The notes below the pieces were generated by a model, which saw nothing but the letters and a program-made list of their open reading frames with translations, ran no database searches and had not been told where the DNA came from. Of a stretch of 7,455 nucleotides of DNA, positions 1 to 5,124 are shown one piece after another. Source of the stretch: a bacterium (lineage in GTDB: Bacteria; Patescibacteria; Microgenomatia; Levybacterales; UBA12049); assembly GCA_021825955.1 (NCBI GenBank), contig JAKAEH010000036.1, positions 1 through 7,455 on the forward strand, read 5' to 3'. Both the position numbers and the translations under genes were made by a program. Each line of letters starts with the position of its first letter. The stretch's first letter is position 1.

Positions 1-227
1 GCGCCAAAATGCTCAGCCTGTTTCCTCATGTTCGCCATTAAGTCAGGCCCCTGAATACCTTCTGGAAAGCCGGGAAAATTCTCAACCAGAGTTGTTAGCA
101 TTAATTGTCCACCCCATTTACCACCAGCAACAACAAGAGTCTTTAAATCTGCTCTTGTTGTATAAATCGCTGCTGTTAAACCTGCGGGGCCGCTGCCTAC
201 TATTATTACGTCGTAAAGATTTTCCAT
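1..227 (-). CDS. trxB: Thioredoxin reductase, N-terminal part (runs off left edge)
   Basis: This is the first 75 codons of thioredoxin reductase, the FAD-dependent enzyme that uses NADPH to reduce thioredoxin in the cytoplasm. The reading begins [20 protein letters not shown], with the dinucleotide-binding glycines G11, G13 and G16 that hold the FAD ADP moiety. It continues with a WGGQL segment and an [10 protein letters not shown] stretch, both typical of bacterial TrxB. The NADPH domain and the redox CxxC lie outside the window, so activity cannot be judged. The start is the ATG at 227; it lies 23 bases after the trxA stop on the same strand, so the two are very probably one transcript, trxA first. 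No strong ribosome binding site is visible before it. Family assignment is firm; some ferredoxin:NAD(P)H reductases share this N-terminus, but the adjacent trxA supports TrxB. Confidence 0.93.
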   Translation of the reverse strand, partial: MENLYDVIIVGSGPAGLTAAIYTTRADLKTLVVAGGKWGGQLMLTTLVENFPGFPEGIQGPDLMANMRKQAEHFG

Positions 228-250
228 ACCAAAAAACGCGGAACAAAGCG

Positions 251-574
251 CTAATTCGCTAAAGCACTGTCAATTTCTCTTTTAAAATTGTCTTTGCTTT
301 GAGCGCCAATCATGGTTTTTACAACTTTTCCGTCTTTAAAAATAAGAAGGCTTGGAATACTCATTATTCCGTACTGACCCGAAATTTGATTTTCATCCAC
401 ATTAAGCTTTCCTACTTTTAATTTACTCCCGTATTCTGTCGCCAATTCTTCAACAATCGGTCCGACAATTCTGCAGGGGGCGCACCACTCGGCCCAAAAA
501 TCCACTAAAACTGGGACTTTAGAGTCCAAGACTTCTGCTTTAAAATTTTGATCTGTTAGTTTTAAGTCTGCCAT
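251..574 (-). CDS. trxA: Thioredoxin
   Basis: Thioredoxin is a small cytoplasmic dithiol protein that reduces disulfides in target proteins and is recycled by TrxB. The 107-residue product has the normal single-domain length. Visible are the buried Asp (D25), the active site W30-C31-A-P-C34 (the usual WCGPC with Ala for Gly, a common variant), and the cis-proline loop at S72-I-P74. A GTG at 580 in the same frame would add two residues, but I chose the ATG at 574: the GTG is part of a strong ribosome binding site (GGAGGTG) ending about five bases before that ATG, so it cannot serve both roles well. trxB follows after 23 bases. A promoter with a near-consensus -35 lies directly upstream, giving an untranslated leader of only about 10 bases. 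Confidence in function is very high. Confidence 0.97.
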   Translation of the reverse strand: MADLKLTDQNFKAEVLDSKVPVLVDFWAEWCAPCRIVGPIVEELATEYGSKLKVGKLNVDENQISGQYGIMSIPSLLIFKDGKVVKTMIGAQSKDNFKREIDSALAN

Positions 575-579
575 ATTCA

Positions 580-619
580 CCTCCCTACTTAAAATACAAA
601 AAGAAATCCTTTAAGTCAA
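580..619 (-). promoter_or_regulatory. trxA promoter and ribosome binding site
   Basis: On the minus strand there is TTGACT (614-619, 5/6 to the -35 consensus), a 17-base spacer, then TATTTT (591-596, 4/6 to the -10). The predicted start of transcription is near 584. The ribosome binding site GGAGG (580-584) would then lie at the very 5' end of the mRNA. This is the clearest Shine-Dalgarno sequence in the window. Confidence 0.6.
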
Positions 620-651
620 CTCGTAGTTTTTTACCCAAATCTCAGAAGACA

Positions 652-670
652 TGAATAATTAAATTATTCA
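652..670. repeat. 19-bp perfect palindrome at the end of the dehydrogenase gene
   Basis: TGAATAATT and AATTATTCA flank a single A and are exact inverted copies. The element covers the dehydrogenase stop codon (664-666). It has only one G-C pair per arm and no convincing T-run after it on the minus strand, so it is at best a weak transcription terminator or 3'-end hairpin. In a sequence this AT-rich it could also be chance. Confidence 0.35.
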
Positions 671-1665
671 ATAATATTAACAGGAGCACCATCTATAAAG
701 CTTTTTATATTTGCAATTGTTGTATCTAAAATCTCTCTTACCGCCTCCCTGCTGTTAAAAGCATTATGCGGAGTTATAACAACATTATCTTTTGTAAGCA
801 GTACATGATTCAAAAGTTCTGTTTTAATATCTACCTGTTTTAAATATTCTGGTGATAAAAGCTCTGCTTCCTCACGAAGGTGTGCCTCTTCCTCTAAAAC
901 ATCAAGTCCTGCTGCGGATAAAATTCCTTTTTGTAACCCCTCGGCAATAGCCTGTGTTTCAACCAGAGCTCCCCTTGCTGTATTTATAAGAACTGCTCCT
1001 TCTTTAAACTTACCTATATTGTCTATATTAATAATATGTTCTGTTTCCTTTGTGTGGGGCAGATGAAGTGTAACAACATCCGAATTTGCAAGAAGCTCAT
1101 CAAGAGACACATATTTAACGCCTAGCGATACGAGCTCATCATCCTGCTTCCTTGAAAAAGCTAAGATGTTCATTCCGAATGAAAGGCCCAACTTACAAAC
1201 ATTTTTTCCTATATTACCAGTTCCTATTACTCCAAGAGTCTTCCCGTTTAAATCAAATCCCTCCAGCCCTTCGCTTGAAAAGTCTCCTCTTCTTGCCTGT
1301 TCTACAGACGGAATTATTTTTCTTGAAATTGTAAGGATTAATGCAAAAGTATGCTCAGCAACTGTATGCGCGCCGTATGTCGGCACAGTCGCAACTTTTA
1401 TACCTCTTTTTTTACACTCTTCTACGTCTATATGATCATAACCCATTGAACGAGTTGCAATAAATTTTAGTCTGGGAAGCTTATCTAATAGTGCGGAATT
1501 AACCTGCGTATATATAAATGTAGAAAGAATTTCAGTGTCTTGATATTTTGAAACAGTCTCGTCTTCTAATTTTTCTTCTGTCAGAACTGCGTCATTCTGA
1601 GGAAAAGAACTCTTAATATAATCTTCTTCCCACTTCTCAAGTTCGCAAAAAACAATTTTAGGCAT
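664..1665 (-). CDS. D-2-hydroxyacid dehydrogenase, D-lactate dehydrogenase-like
   Basis: This is a cytoplasmic NAD-dependent D-isomer-specific 2-hydroxyacid dehydrogenase of 333 residues, full length. The best guess is D-lactate dehydrogenase, reducing pyruvate to D-lactate to regenerate NAD+ during fermentation. Visible are SMGYDHID (73-80) and TVAEHTFALIL (101-111) of the substrate domain, and the NAD-binding loop G148-T-G150-N-I-G153. The family catalytic triad, aligned by eye, is R231 in NTARG, E260 in GLDVLEEE, and H300 in TPHNAF. About ten extra residues lie between the Glu and His motifs compared with short family members. The substrate cannot be fixed from sequence: phosphoglycerate, glyoxylate or other keto-acid activity remains possible, but the lack of an ACT domain argues against the long SerA type. 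The start ATG follows the DoxX-family stop by 6 bases, with a weak purine-rich AAGGGATAAG ahead of it, so the gene is probably co-transcribed. Confidence 0.88.
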   Translation of the reverse strand: MPKIVFCELEKWEEDYIKSSFPQNDAVLTEEKLEDETVSKYQDTEILSTFIYTQVNSALLDKLPRLKFIATRSMGYDHIDVEECKKRGIKVATVPTYGAHTVAEHTFALILTISRKIIPSVEQARRGDFSSEGLEGFDLNGKTLGVIGTGNIGKNVCKLGLSFGMNILAFSRKQDDELVSLGVKYVSLDELLANSDVVTLHLPHTKETEHIINIDNIGKFKEGAVLINTARGALVETQAIAEGLQKGILSAAGLDVLEEEAHLREEAELLSPEYLKQVDIKTELLNHVLLTKDNVVITPHNAFNSREAVREILDTTIANIKSFIDGAPVNIIE

Positions 1666-1671
1666 ATTTTC

Positions 1672-2229
1672 TTATCCCTTAAAAATCTTTCCCGGCTTCC
1701 ACGGAGCGCCTAAAAGAGGAAGTAAAAATCTGTCAAGCCCCCACCATCCGGCCACTCTCCACGCAAGTAAGAGAAAAAGCTGAAGAAGAAAAAGTAATGG
1801 ATTAATACTGACTGTTCCGGCAAAGAGATAATTCATATTCATAAATGCGCCGAAAAATGCAGCAATTCCCGTAAATGCACCCAGAATAAGAGCTACGCCA
1901 ACAAACAACTCTCCAAAGGAAACAACATAGGAAAACGCTTGCAAATTGTGCATCACAAACCCTTGTAAAAACTGCCCGTACCATCCGGAGACATCCGGAT
2001 GAGCTCCTTGCGTTTTTGTCAGCGCTCCTGTTAAAAAACCATTTAGAGCAACTCCTGCTTTAGGACCTACCCAAACAGGATTAACTATTTTTTCAAATCC
2101 AGCAGAAAGCCATTGCCAACCTACGTAAAATCTTATCGGAAGCCACAAAAGAGAAAGTCTGGTATCGGCAAAAAAAAGAATTGAAAGTTTGGGTTCGGGT
2201 ATTTCTATAACGGCAGCTTTTTTGCTCAT
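1672..2229 (-). CDS. DoxX-family membrane protein (DoxD-like)
   Basis: This four-helix integral membrane protein of 185 residues belongs to the DoxX/DoxD superfamily. The first helix carries the typical pattern of Arg, Gly and Lys around RFYVGWQWLSAGFEKI, followed by a long extracytoplasmic loop (about 50-90) and three more helices (about 97-118, 120-137, 143-160) ending in AWRVAGWWGLDR. Known relatives include the DoxD part of archaeal thiosulfate:quinone oxidoreductase and mycobacterial DoxX, which works with superoxide dismutase and a sulfurtransferase. The substrate here is unknown. An ATG at 2247 would add six residues, but the best promoter places transcription start at about 2229-2231, so I chose the ATG at 2229. 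Neither ATG has a ribosome binding site, which fits a leaderless message. The gene sits between the 53-residue membrane protein upstream and the dehydrogenase downstream. Confidence 0.85.
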   Translation of the reverse strand: MSKKAAVIEIPEPKLSILFFADTRLSLLWLPIRFYVGWQWLSAGFEKIVNPVWVGPKAGVALNGFLTGALTKTQGAHPDVSGWYGQFLQGFVMHNLQAFSYVVSFGELFVGVALILGAFTGIAAFFGAFMNMNYLFAGTVSINPLLFLLQLFLLLAWRVAGWWGLDRFLLPLLGAPWKPGKIFKG

Positions 2230-2238
2230 GAAATGAGC
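2224..2238. repeat. Inverted repeat over the DoxX-family start codon
   Basis: GCTCAT and ATGAGC are exact inverted copies separated by GAA. The element covers the chosen start codon (2227-2229) and reaches into the predicted -10 region. It could be an operator, or on read-through mRNA a small hairpin hiding the start codon. Six-base arms are short enough to arise by chance. Confidence 0.4.
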
Positions 2239-2264
2239 GTATATCATTGTAAAAACTTTGTCAA
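2236..2264 (-). promoter_or_regulatory. Promoter for the DoxX-family gene, leaderless
   Basis: A perfect TTGACA -35 occupies 2259-2264 on the minus strand. The -10 is either TATACG (2238-2243, 15-base spacer) or TACGCT (2236-2241, 17-base spacer); neither is strong. Transcription would start at 2231 or 2229, that is 2 or 0 bases before the ATG at 2229. It lies downstream of the 53-residue gene, so it would be an internal promoter of that unit. Confidence 0.5.
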
Positions 2265-2275
2265 TAAAAATGCCG

Positions 2276-2437
2276 CTATTTTTCCGTTATCTTTCTCCAA
2301 AGCCAAACTGCCAAAAGAACTAAATTTACTATAACTAGTACAGCAATTATTATATGAAGAAGCGAGAAGTCCGCTACTCCGCCTATCATATGGTATCCAT
2401 CTCTTGGCATAGAAGAATATTGATAATTTCTAAACAT
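2276..2437 (-). CDS. 53-residue single-span membrane protein, unknown function
   Basis: I recognise no family for this small gene. It reads ATG to TAG for 53 codons, with a good ribosome binding site (AGGTGAT) about four bases before the start. The product begins MFRNYQYSSMPRDGYHMIGG, a polar N-terminus rich in Tyr and Arg, followed by one hydrophobic helix (about 24-47) and a basic tail (WRKITEK). Trp at 45 and 47 next to Arg-Lys suits a membrane interface, and the basic tail predicts N-out, C-in topology. The coherent order of ribosome binding site, soluble head, helix and basic tail makes a chance frame unlikely. It ends 46 bases before the DoxX-family ATG and may be co-transcribed with it, and it is divergent from the dsbA-like gene. 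It could be a small subunit of a membrane complex with the DoxX-family protein, but this is inference from position only. Confidence 0.65.
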   Translation of the reverse strand: MFRNYQYSSMPRDGYHMIGGVADFSLLHIIIAVLVIVNLVLLAVWLWRKITEK

Positions 2438-2461
2438 TCTAATCACCTGCCTTTCTAAACC

Positions 2462-2467
2462 ATTGTA
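2462..2467 (-). promoter_or_regulatory. Possible -10 for the small membrane protein gene
   Basis: TACAAT on the minus strand matches 5/6 of the -10 consensus and would start transcription near 2455, giving an 18-base leader that carries the ribosome binding site. No good -35 is present at the right distance. The palindrome at 2488-2510 lies where an activator or repressor could bind. Confidence 0.35.
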
Positions 2468-2487
2468 CTAATATTTTCTGAAATTTT

Positions 2488-2510
2488 GCTTAAAATATTT
2501 TATTTTAAGC
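2488..2510. repeat. 23-bp perfect inverted repeat between divergent genes
   Basis: Two 10-base arms (left arm GCTTAAAATA) are exact inverted copies around TTT. It sits 11 bases upstream of the dsbA-like -35 and about 20 bases upstream of the predicted -10 of the small membrane protein gene. No gene ends here on either strand, so a terminator is not expected. An operator shared by the two divergent units is the simplest reading, but AT-rich repeats can arise by chance. Confidence 0.5.
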
Positions 2511-2520
2511 ATTTTTCCTA

Positions 2521-2550
2521 TTGACAAGCCTTTTTAAAAGGCTATAGAAT
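2521..2550 (+). promoter_or_regulatory. Promoter of the dsbA-like gene, leaderless
   Basis: A perfect TTGACA -35 (2521-2526) is followed by TAGAAT (2545-2550, 5/6, 18-base spacer) or, overlapping, TATAGA (2543-2548, 16-base spacer). Counting from the first -10, transcription starts at 2557, exactly the A of the ATG. There is no ribosome binding site between the in-frame stop at 2545-2547 and the ATG, so the mRNA is probably leaderless. Confidence 0.75.
2527..2543. repeat. 17-bp palindrome filling the dsbA-like promoter spacer
   Basis: AGCCTTTTTAAAAGGCT is a perfect inverted repeat with 8-base arms around one T, placed exactly between the -35 and -10 boxes. A dimeric repressor bound here would block RNA polymerase, so it is a candidate operator. 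It does not resemble the palindrome at the Fur-family promoter, so a different regulator is expected. Confidence 0.55.
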
Positions 2551-2556
2551 AGCCCT

Positions 2557-3378
2557 ATGCCAAAAAAAATAGTTAAAAAAACTGCTCCGGTTAAAGACGT
2601 TATTCCTGAACTTCCTAAAAAGCTAAATTTATCTAAACTTCCTACAAGCTTAACTTTTCTAAAAAAGATTTCAACAACCCAGATGTTAGTTCTTCTTTTG
2701 GTAGTCGCTGCTTTTCTTATAGGCGTTCTCTTTACGAAAGTTTCCTACCTTGAAAAAACACAAACAGCTCCCATTGCCGGTACAGGAACACAAGCCGGAA
2801 GCCAAAACCAAGCAACTCCTGCTCCTGGGCAAAAAGTTGATGTAGGCGTAGGACACTTCCCTGTTCTGGGAGACAGCAATGCAAAAGTAGCAATAGTTGA
2901 ATTTGCTGACTTTAGATGTCCATTCTGCGAACAATACTTTACTCAAACAGCTAGCCAACTTTATAACGACTATATTAAAACCGGCAAGGTAAAATTCTAT
3001 TTTAGAAATTTTGCCTTCCTAGGACCTGCATCAACCGTTGCCGCCGACGCTGCAGAATGTGCTAACGATCAAGGAAAGTTCTGGGATTTCCATGATTATC
3101 TTTACAAAAACCAACCAGCAGAAACCGATACGAGCATGTATAACACTGACACTCTTACCCAGGCTGCGGTATCACTTGGAATGGACGGCAATAAATTCAG
3201 AAGCTGCCTTGATGGCAAAACAGACGACAGCAAACAGGCAAAAGATATGTCAGACGGACAAGCTGCCGGTGTTTCAGGAACTCCAACTTTCTTCGTAAAC
3301 GGGATGTCCCTCGTCGGCGCCCAACCATACAGCGCATTCAAAACACTAATTGACCAAGAATTGGCTAAACTTCAATAG
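2557..3378 (+). CDS. Membrane-anchored DsbA-family thiol:disulfide oxidoreductase
   Basis: This 273-residue DsbA/BdbD-like protein probably forms or shuffles disulfides in exported proteins. A basic cytoplasmic N-terminus (1-40, many Lys) leads into one membrane helix (about 42-60). A low-complexity Ala/Thr/Gly/Gln/Pro linker follows (about 66-92), then a thioredoxin-like domain with an inserted helical region (about 95-273). The active site is C121-P-F-C124 and the cis-proline is in GTP243T. Two further cysteines, C168 and C217, lie in the helical insert and may form a structural disulfide, as the BdbD group often has. The topology puts the catalytic domain outside the cell, tethered to the membrane. 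The start is fixed by an in-frame stop just upstream (2545-2547). The next gene, a CSSC membrane protein, follows after one base and may be its redox partner. Isomerase or reductase roles cannot be excluded by sequence alone. Confidence 0.92.
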   Translation: MPKKIVKKTAPVKDVIPELPKKLNLSKLPTSLTFLKKISTTQMLVLLLVVAAFLIGVLFTKVSYLEKTQTAPIAGTGTQAGSQNQATPAPGQKVDVGVGHFPVLGDSNAKVAIVEFADFRCPFCEQYFTQTASQLYNDYIKTGKVKFYFRNFAFLGPASTVAADAAECANDQGKFWDFHDYLYKNQPAETDTSMYNTDTLTQAAVSLGMDGNKFRSCLDGKTDDSKQAKDMSDGQAAGVSGTPTFFVNGMSLVGAQPYSAFKTLIDQELAKLQ

Positions 3379-3379
3379 A

Positions 3380-3919
3380 ATGCCTTCCCCATCGTTTAAA
3401 AATACACTACGCCATGAGTTTTTAAATGCCTATTCTGTTTTATCAATTGCTCTAATTTCATTTTTATACTTTTCCGTAACAGTTCTTTTGTTAAATCTTC
3501 GCTTAATAACAGGAGTAATTTTTGGCAATTATTCACTGCTTTTTAAAAGCAATTTATTATCAGCTCTCATTTTTGGCTCTGAGGCTCCTCTCGGCGCTCT
3601 TAACTTCACTCTCCTAGTGATAACATCTGTTCTCGTAGCTGCAAATATCGTGGCTGTTTTTAAAAACATAAAAAAACTTAAAAAATCAGGAGGAACTTTA
3701 ACAATTTCTGTCGGAGGAGGCGCTTTAATAGGTATATTTGTTGCCGGATGTTCATCCTGTGGGTTTTCGGTTTTTGCGCTTCTAGGGCTTACCGCTGCAG
3801 TCTCACTATTCCCTTTTGAAGGACTTTTAATAGGAATTTTAATAATCGTTCTTCTTTTGCTGTCATTAATTTACTCTTTAAAGACGCTCCACAAAGAGAT
3901 TTACTGCAAGATTAAATAA
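3380..3919 (+). CDS. Multi-span membrane protein with intramembrane CSSC motif
   Basis: I do not recognise a named family. The 179-residue product has a short polar N-terminus and hydrophobic segments at about 18-39, 72-95, 109-143 (long enough for a re-entrant loop or two helices) and 147-166, ending in a basic tail. The motif G123-C124-S-S-C127-G lies within a hydrophobic stretch; the only other cysteine is C176 near the end. A CxxC in a membrane helix recalls the redox centres of DsbB, VKOR and CcdA proteins, though overall sequence and cysteine number do not match those families as I know them. A TTG at 3350 in the same frame would overlap the dsbA-like gene by 29 bases. I chose the ATG at 3380, one base after that gene's stop, as expected for translational coupling; no ribosome binding site is seen. 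The position suggests a partner for the DsbA-like protein, an inference. Confidence 0.8.
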   Translation: MPSPSFKNTLRHEFLNAYSVLSIALISFLYFSVTVLLLNLRLITGVIFGNYSLLFKSNLLSALIFGSEAPLGALNFTLLVITSVLVAANIVAVFKNIKKLKKSGGTLTISVGGGALIGIFVAGCSSCGFSVFALLGLTAAVSLFPFEGLLIGILIIVLLLLSLIYSLKTLHKEIYCKIK

Positions 3920-3925
3920 TAGTTT

Positions 3926-4681
3926 TTATCCCAATATTTGAATTAATACTGCGATAAGAGCTATTCCTAAAATAAAAAATATCGTTTCACTTAAGGCAAG
4001 GCCTTTTTTTGCTTTATCATGAATTTCCGGAAGAAGATCGGTTGCAGAAAGATAAAGAAAATTGGCAGTAGTTATAGAAAGCATCACGGGAATTATTTTC
4101 TGAAAAAAACTACCCACATAAAAAGCTAGAAGCGCGCCTATAACGGCCAAGACTCCTGTAATAAGGTTAAATCCGAATACCTTTCCCCTACCATATCCTT
4201 TATGAACAAGAATTCCAAAGTCTCCCAACTCGTGTGGAATCTCGTGAATAAATACTGTAGTAGCTGTTACCAAACCCAGAGGAAAATTTACCAAAAAACT
4301 TGTTGCTATTGATATTCCGTCTATAAAATTATGCATTCCGTCTCCAAATAGCAGGAATGGTGTCGGAAGCCTCATTTCTTCTTTTTCTACCTCAGGATTT
4401 TCTTCTCCGTGATGATGAATAAAAATAAAAAGCCTTTCAATTATAAAAAAGGCTGCAAAAGCTATAGTTGTCCAGATAAAAACACTTTCTCCCGCAATTG
4501 ACACCGCTTCCTTCATGGTATCTAAGAAACCTGTCGCAAGAAGAGCTCCTGCCGCAAAAGAAACAAGGGAAAAAGATAGCTTCTTTATTAAATTACGCTT
4601 TATTAAAAACAGGGCAACTATAAAAAGAGACAATATTGAAGCTAAAAAAGTAAAAAATAATATTGTTATAAGCGTATTCAT
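3926..4681 (-). CDS. ZIP-family metal transporter (GufA/ZupT-like)
   Basis: ZIP proteins move zinc, iron or manganese into the cytoplasm. The 251-residue product has about eight hydrophobic segments and both metal-binding signatures: H117-N118-F-I-D121 in helix 4 and H146-E147-I-P-H150-E151 in helix 5. A short His-rich, acidic loop (HHHGEENPEVEKEE, from 89) between helices 3 and 4 is typical of the family and may sense or collect metal. A TTG at 4690 would add three residues. I prefer the ATG at 4681: it overlaps the Fur-family stop as ATGA, and an AAGGA ribosome binding site lies about nine bases upstream inside that gene. Translation is therefore coupled to the regulator, and both depend on the regulator's promoter. 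Zinc is the likeliest substrate, but the sequence does not settle the metal. The gene ends 6 bases from the convergent CSSC gene, with no visible terminator. Confidence 0.92.
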   Translation of the reverse strand: MNTLITILFFTFLASILSLFIVALFLIKRNLIKKLSFSLVSFAAGALLATGFLDTMKEAVSIAGESVFIWTTIAFAAFFIIERLFIFIHHHGEENPEVEKEEMRLPTPFLLFGDGMHNFIDGISIATSFLVNFPLGLVTATTVFIHEIPHELGDFGILVHKGYGRGKVFGFNLITGVLAVIGALLAFYVGSFFQKIIPVMLSITTANFLYLSATDLLPEIHDKAKKGLALSETIFFILGIALIAVLIQILG

Positions 4682-5058
4682 TTCTGACAATCCTTACAAA
4701 GGCCGAAAAACTCCAGAGAGTGGTTTTTTATTAGAAAACCATTCTCTCTTCTTATTTTATCTTCCAGGTCCAAAAGGTATTCTCCTGAAACCTCTTCTAC
4801 TCTACCACAATCCGTACAAATCAGATGATGGTGATGATTTTTTTTAATTTCGTAGCGAAATTTACCTTCTCCGAATTCCAGTCTTTCCAGAAAACCGTTT
4901 CTGTAAAGGTTTTCAAGATTTCTGTAGACCGTGGCCTTATTAGTTTTGAGACTTTTTGATCTTAAAAATTCAATTATCTGTTCTGCATCTACAGGAGAAA
5001 GAGATTTTTCCAAAAAATCCGAAATTGCTCTTCTTGCAGGCGTACTTCTAAGAACCAT
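4678..5058 (-). CDS. Fur-family metal-responsive transcriptional regulator (Zur-like by context)
   Basis: A 126-residue Fur-family repressor, of normal length. The N-terminal winged helix carries the recognition helix T39-N-K-A-T-V-Y45-R-N. The dimerisation/metal half has a run of four His (75-78), C81-T-D-C84 and C121-K-D-C124 for structural zinc, and H113/E116 in NHSLEFFG, matching the second metal site of the family. Fur, Zur, PerR and Mur cannot be told apart by motifs alone; coupling to a ZIP transporter favours Zur. The longest frame starts at 5088 and would give 136 residues, but that ATG lies inside the promoter spacer. With the -10 at 5067-5072, transcription begins near 5060, so the ATG at 5058 (a 2-base leader) is the start. 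The resulting MVLRSTPARRAI also fits the usual Fur N-terminus. A palindrome in its own promoter suggests autoregulation. Confidence 0.93.
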   Translation of the reverse strand: MVLRSTPARRAISDFLEKSLSPVDAEQIIEFLRSKSLKTNKATVYRNLENLYRNGFLERLEFGEGKFRYEIKKNHHHHLICTDCGRVEEVSGEYLLDLEDKIRRENGFLIKNHSLEFFGLCKDCQK

Positions 5059-5066
5059 ATTCAAAT

Positions 5067-5095
5067 AGTATATGCAACTTAGTTGCATTTGTCAA
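5067..5095 (-). promoter_or_regulatory. Promoter of the Fur-family/ZIP operon, leaderless
   Basis: On the minus strand: perfect -35 TTGACA (5090-5095), 17-base spacer, -10 TATACT (5067-5072, 5/6). Predicted transcription start is 5060, two bases before the ATG at 5058. This is the best promoter match in the window, and its geometry decides the regulator's start codon. Confidence 0.8.
5072..5088. promoter_or_regulatory. Candidate Fur-family operator (17-bp palindrome)
   Basis: ATGCAACTTAGTTGCAT is a perfect inverted repeat with 7-base arms around TTA. It fills the spacer between the regulator's -35 and -10 and ends next to the -35 of the divergent YibE/F promoter (5089). Fur-family regulators commonly bind AT-rich palindromes of about this size, so binding here could repress its own operon and affect the divergent gene. 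The sequence is not the classical E. coli Fur box. Binding is inference. Confidence 0.7.
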
Positions 5096-5116
5096 GAGAA
5101 ACATTTCTGGTATAAT
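5089..5116 (+). promoter_or_regulatory. Promoter of the YibE/F gene, leaderless, extended -10
   Basis: TTGTCA (5089-5094, 5/6 to -35), 16-base spacer, perfect TATAAT (5111-5116) preceded by TGG (extended -10). Predicted transcription start is 5123, two bases before the ATG at 5125. Its -35 overlaps the -35 of the divergent regulator promoter on the other strand, so the two promoters probably compete or are co-controlled. Confidence 0.8.
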
Positions 5117-5124
5117 TTATCTTT

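Noticed and set aside
575..580. GTG at 580 as the trxA start
   Set aside because: The GTG is the end of the GGAGGTG ribosome binding site for the ATG at 574; using it would leave no binding site.
652..670. Palindrome as a strong terminator of the dehydrogenase unit
   Set aside because: The stem is nearly all A-T and no T-run follows on the minus strand.
1152..1435. Plus-strand frames opposite the dehydrogenase gene
   Set aside because: They lie entirely antisense to a full-length conserved enzyme and show no start signals.
2488..2510. Inverted repeat as an intrinsic terminator
   Set aside because: It lies between divergent genes where no transcript ends, and the stem has only two G-C pairs; an operator is more likely.
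3350..3379. TTG start for the CSSC membrane protein inside the dsbA-like gene
   Set aside because: An ATG one base after the dsbA-like stop is a better coupled start; the extra ten residues come from the other frame of a coding region.
4682..4690. TTG start of the ZIP transporter
   Set aside because: The ATG overlapping the upstream stop (ATGA), with AAGGA about nine bases before it, is the standard coupled arrangement.
4515..4847. 110-codon plus-strand frame across the ZIP/Fur-family junction
   Set aside because: It is antisense to two well-supported genes, has no recognisable product or promoter, and mirrors their codons.
5059..5088. Ten extra N-terminal residues for the Fur-family protein (ATG at 5088)
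   Set aside because: That ATG lies in the palindrome between the -35 and -10 boxes, upstream of the predicted transcription start, and the added residues do not resemble a Fur N-terminus.
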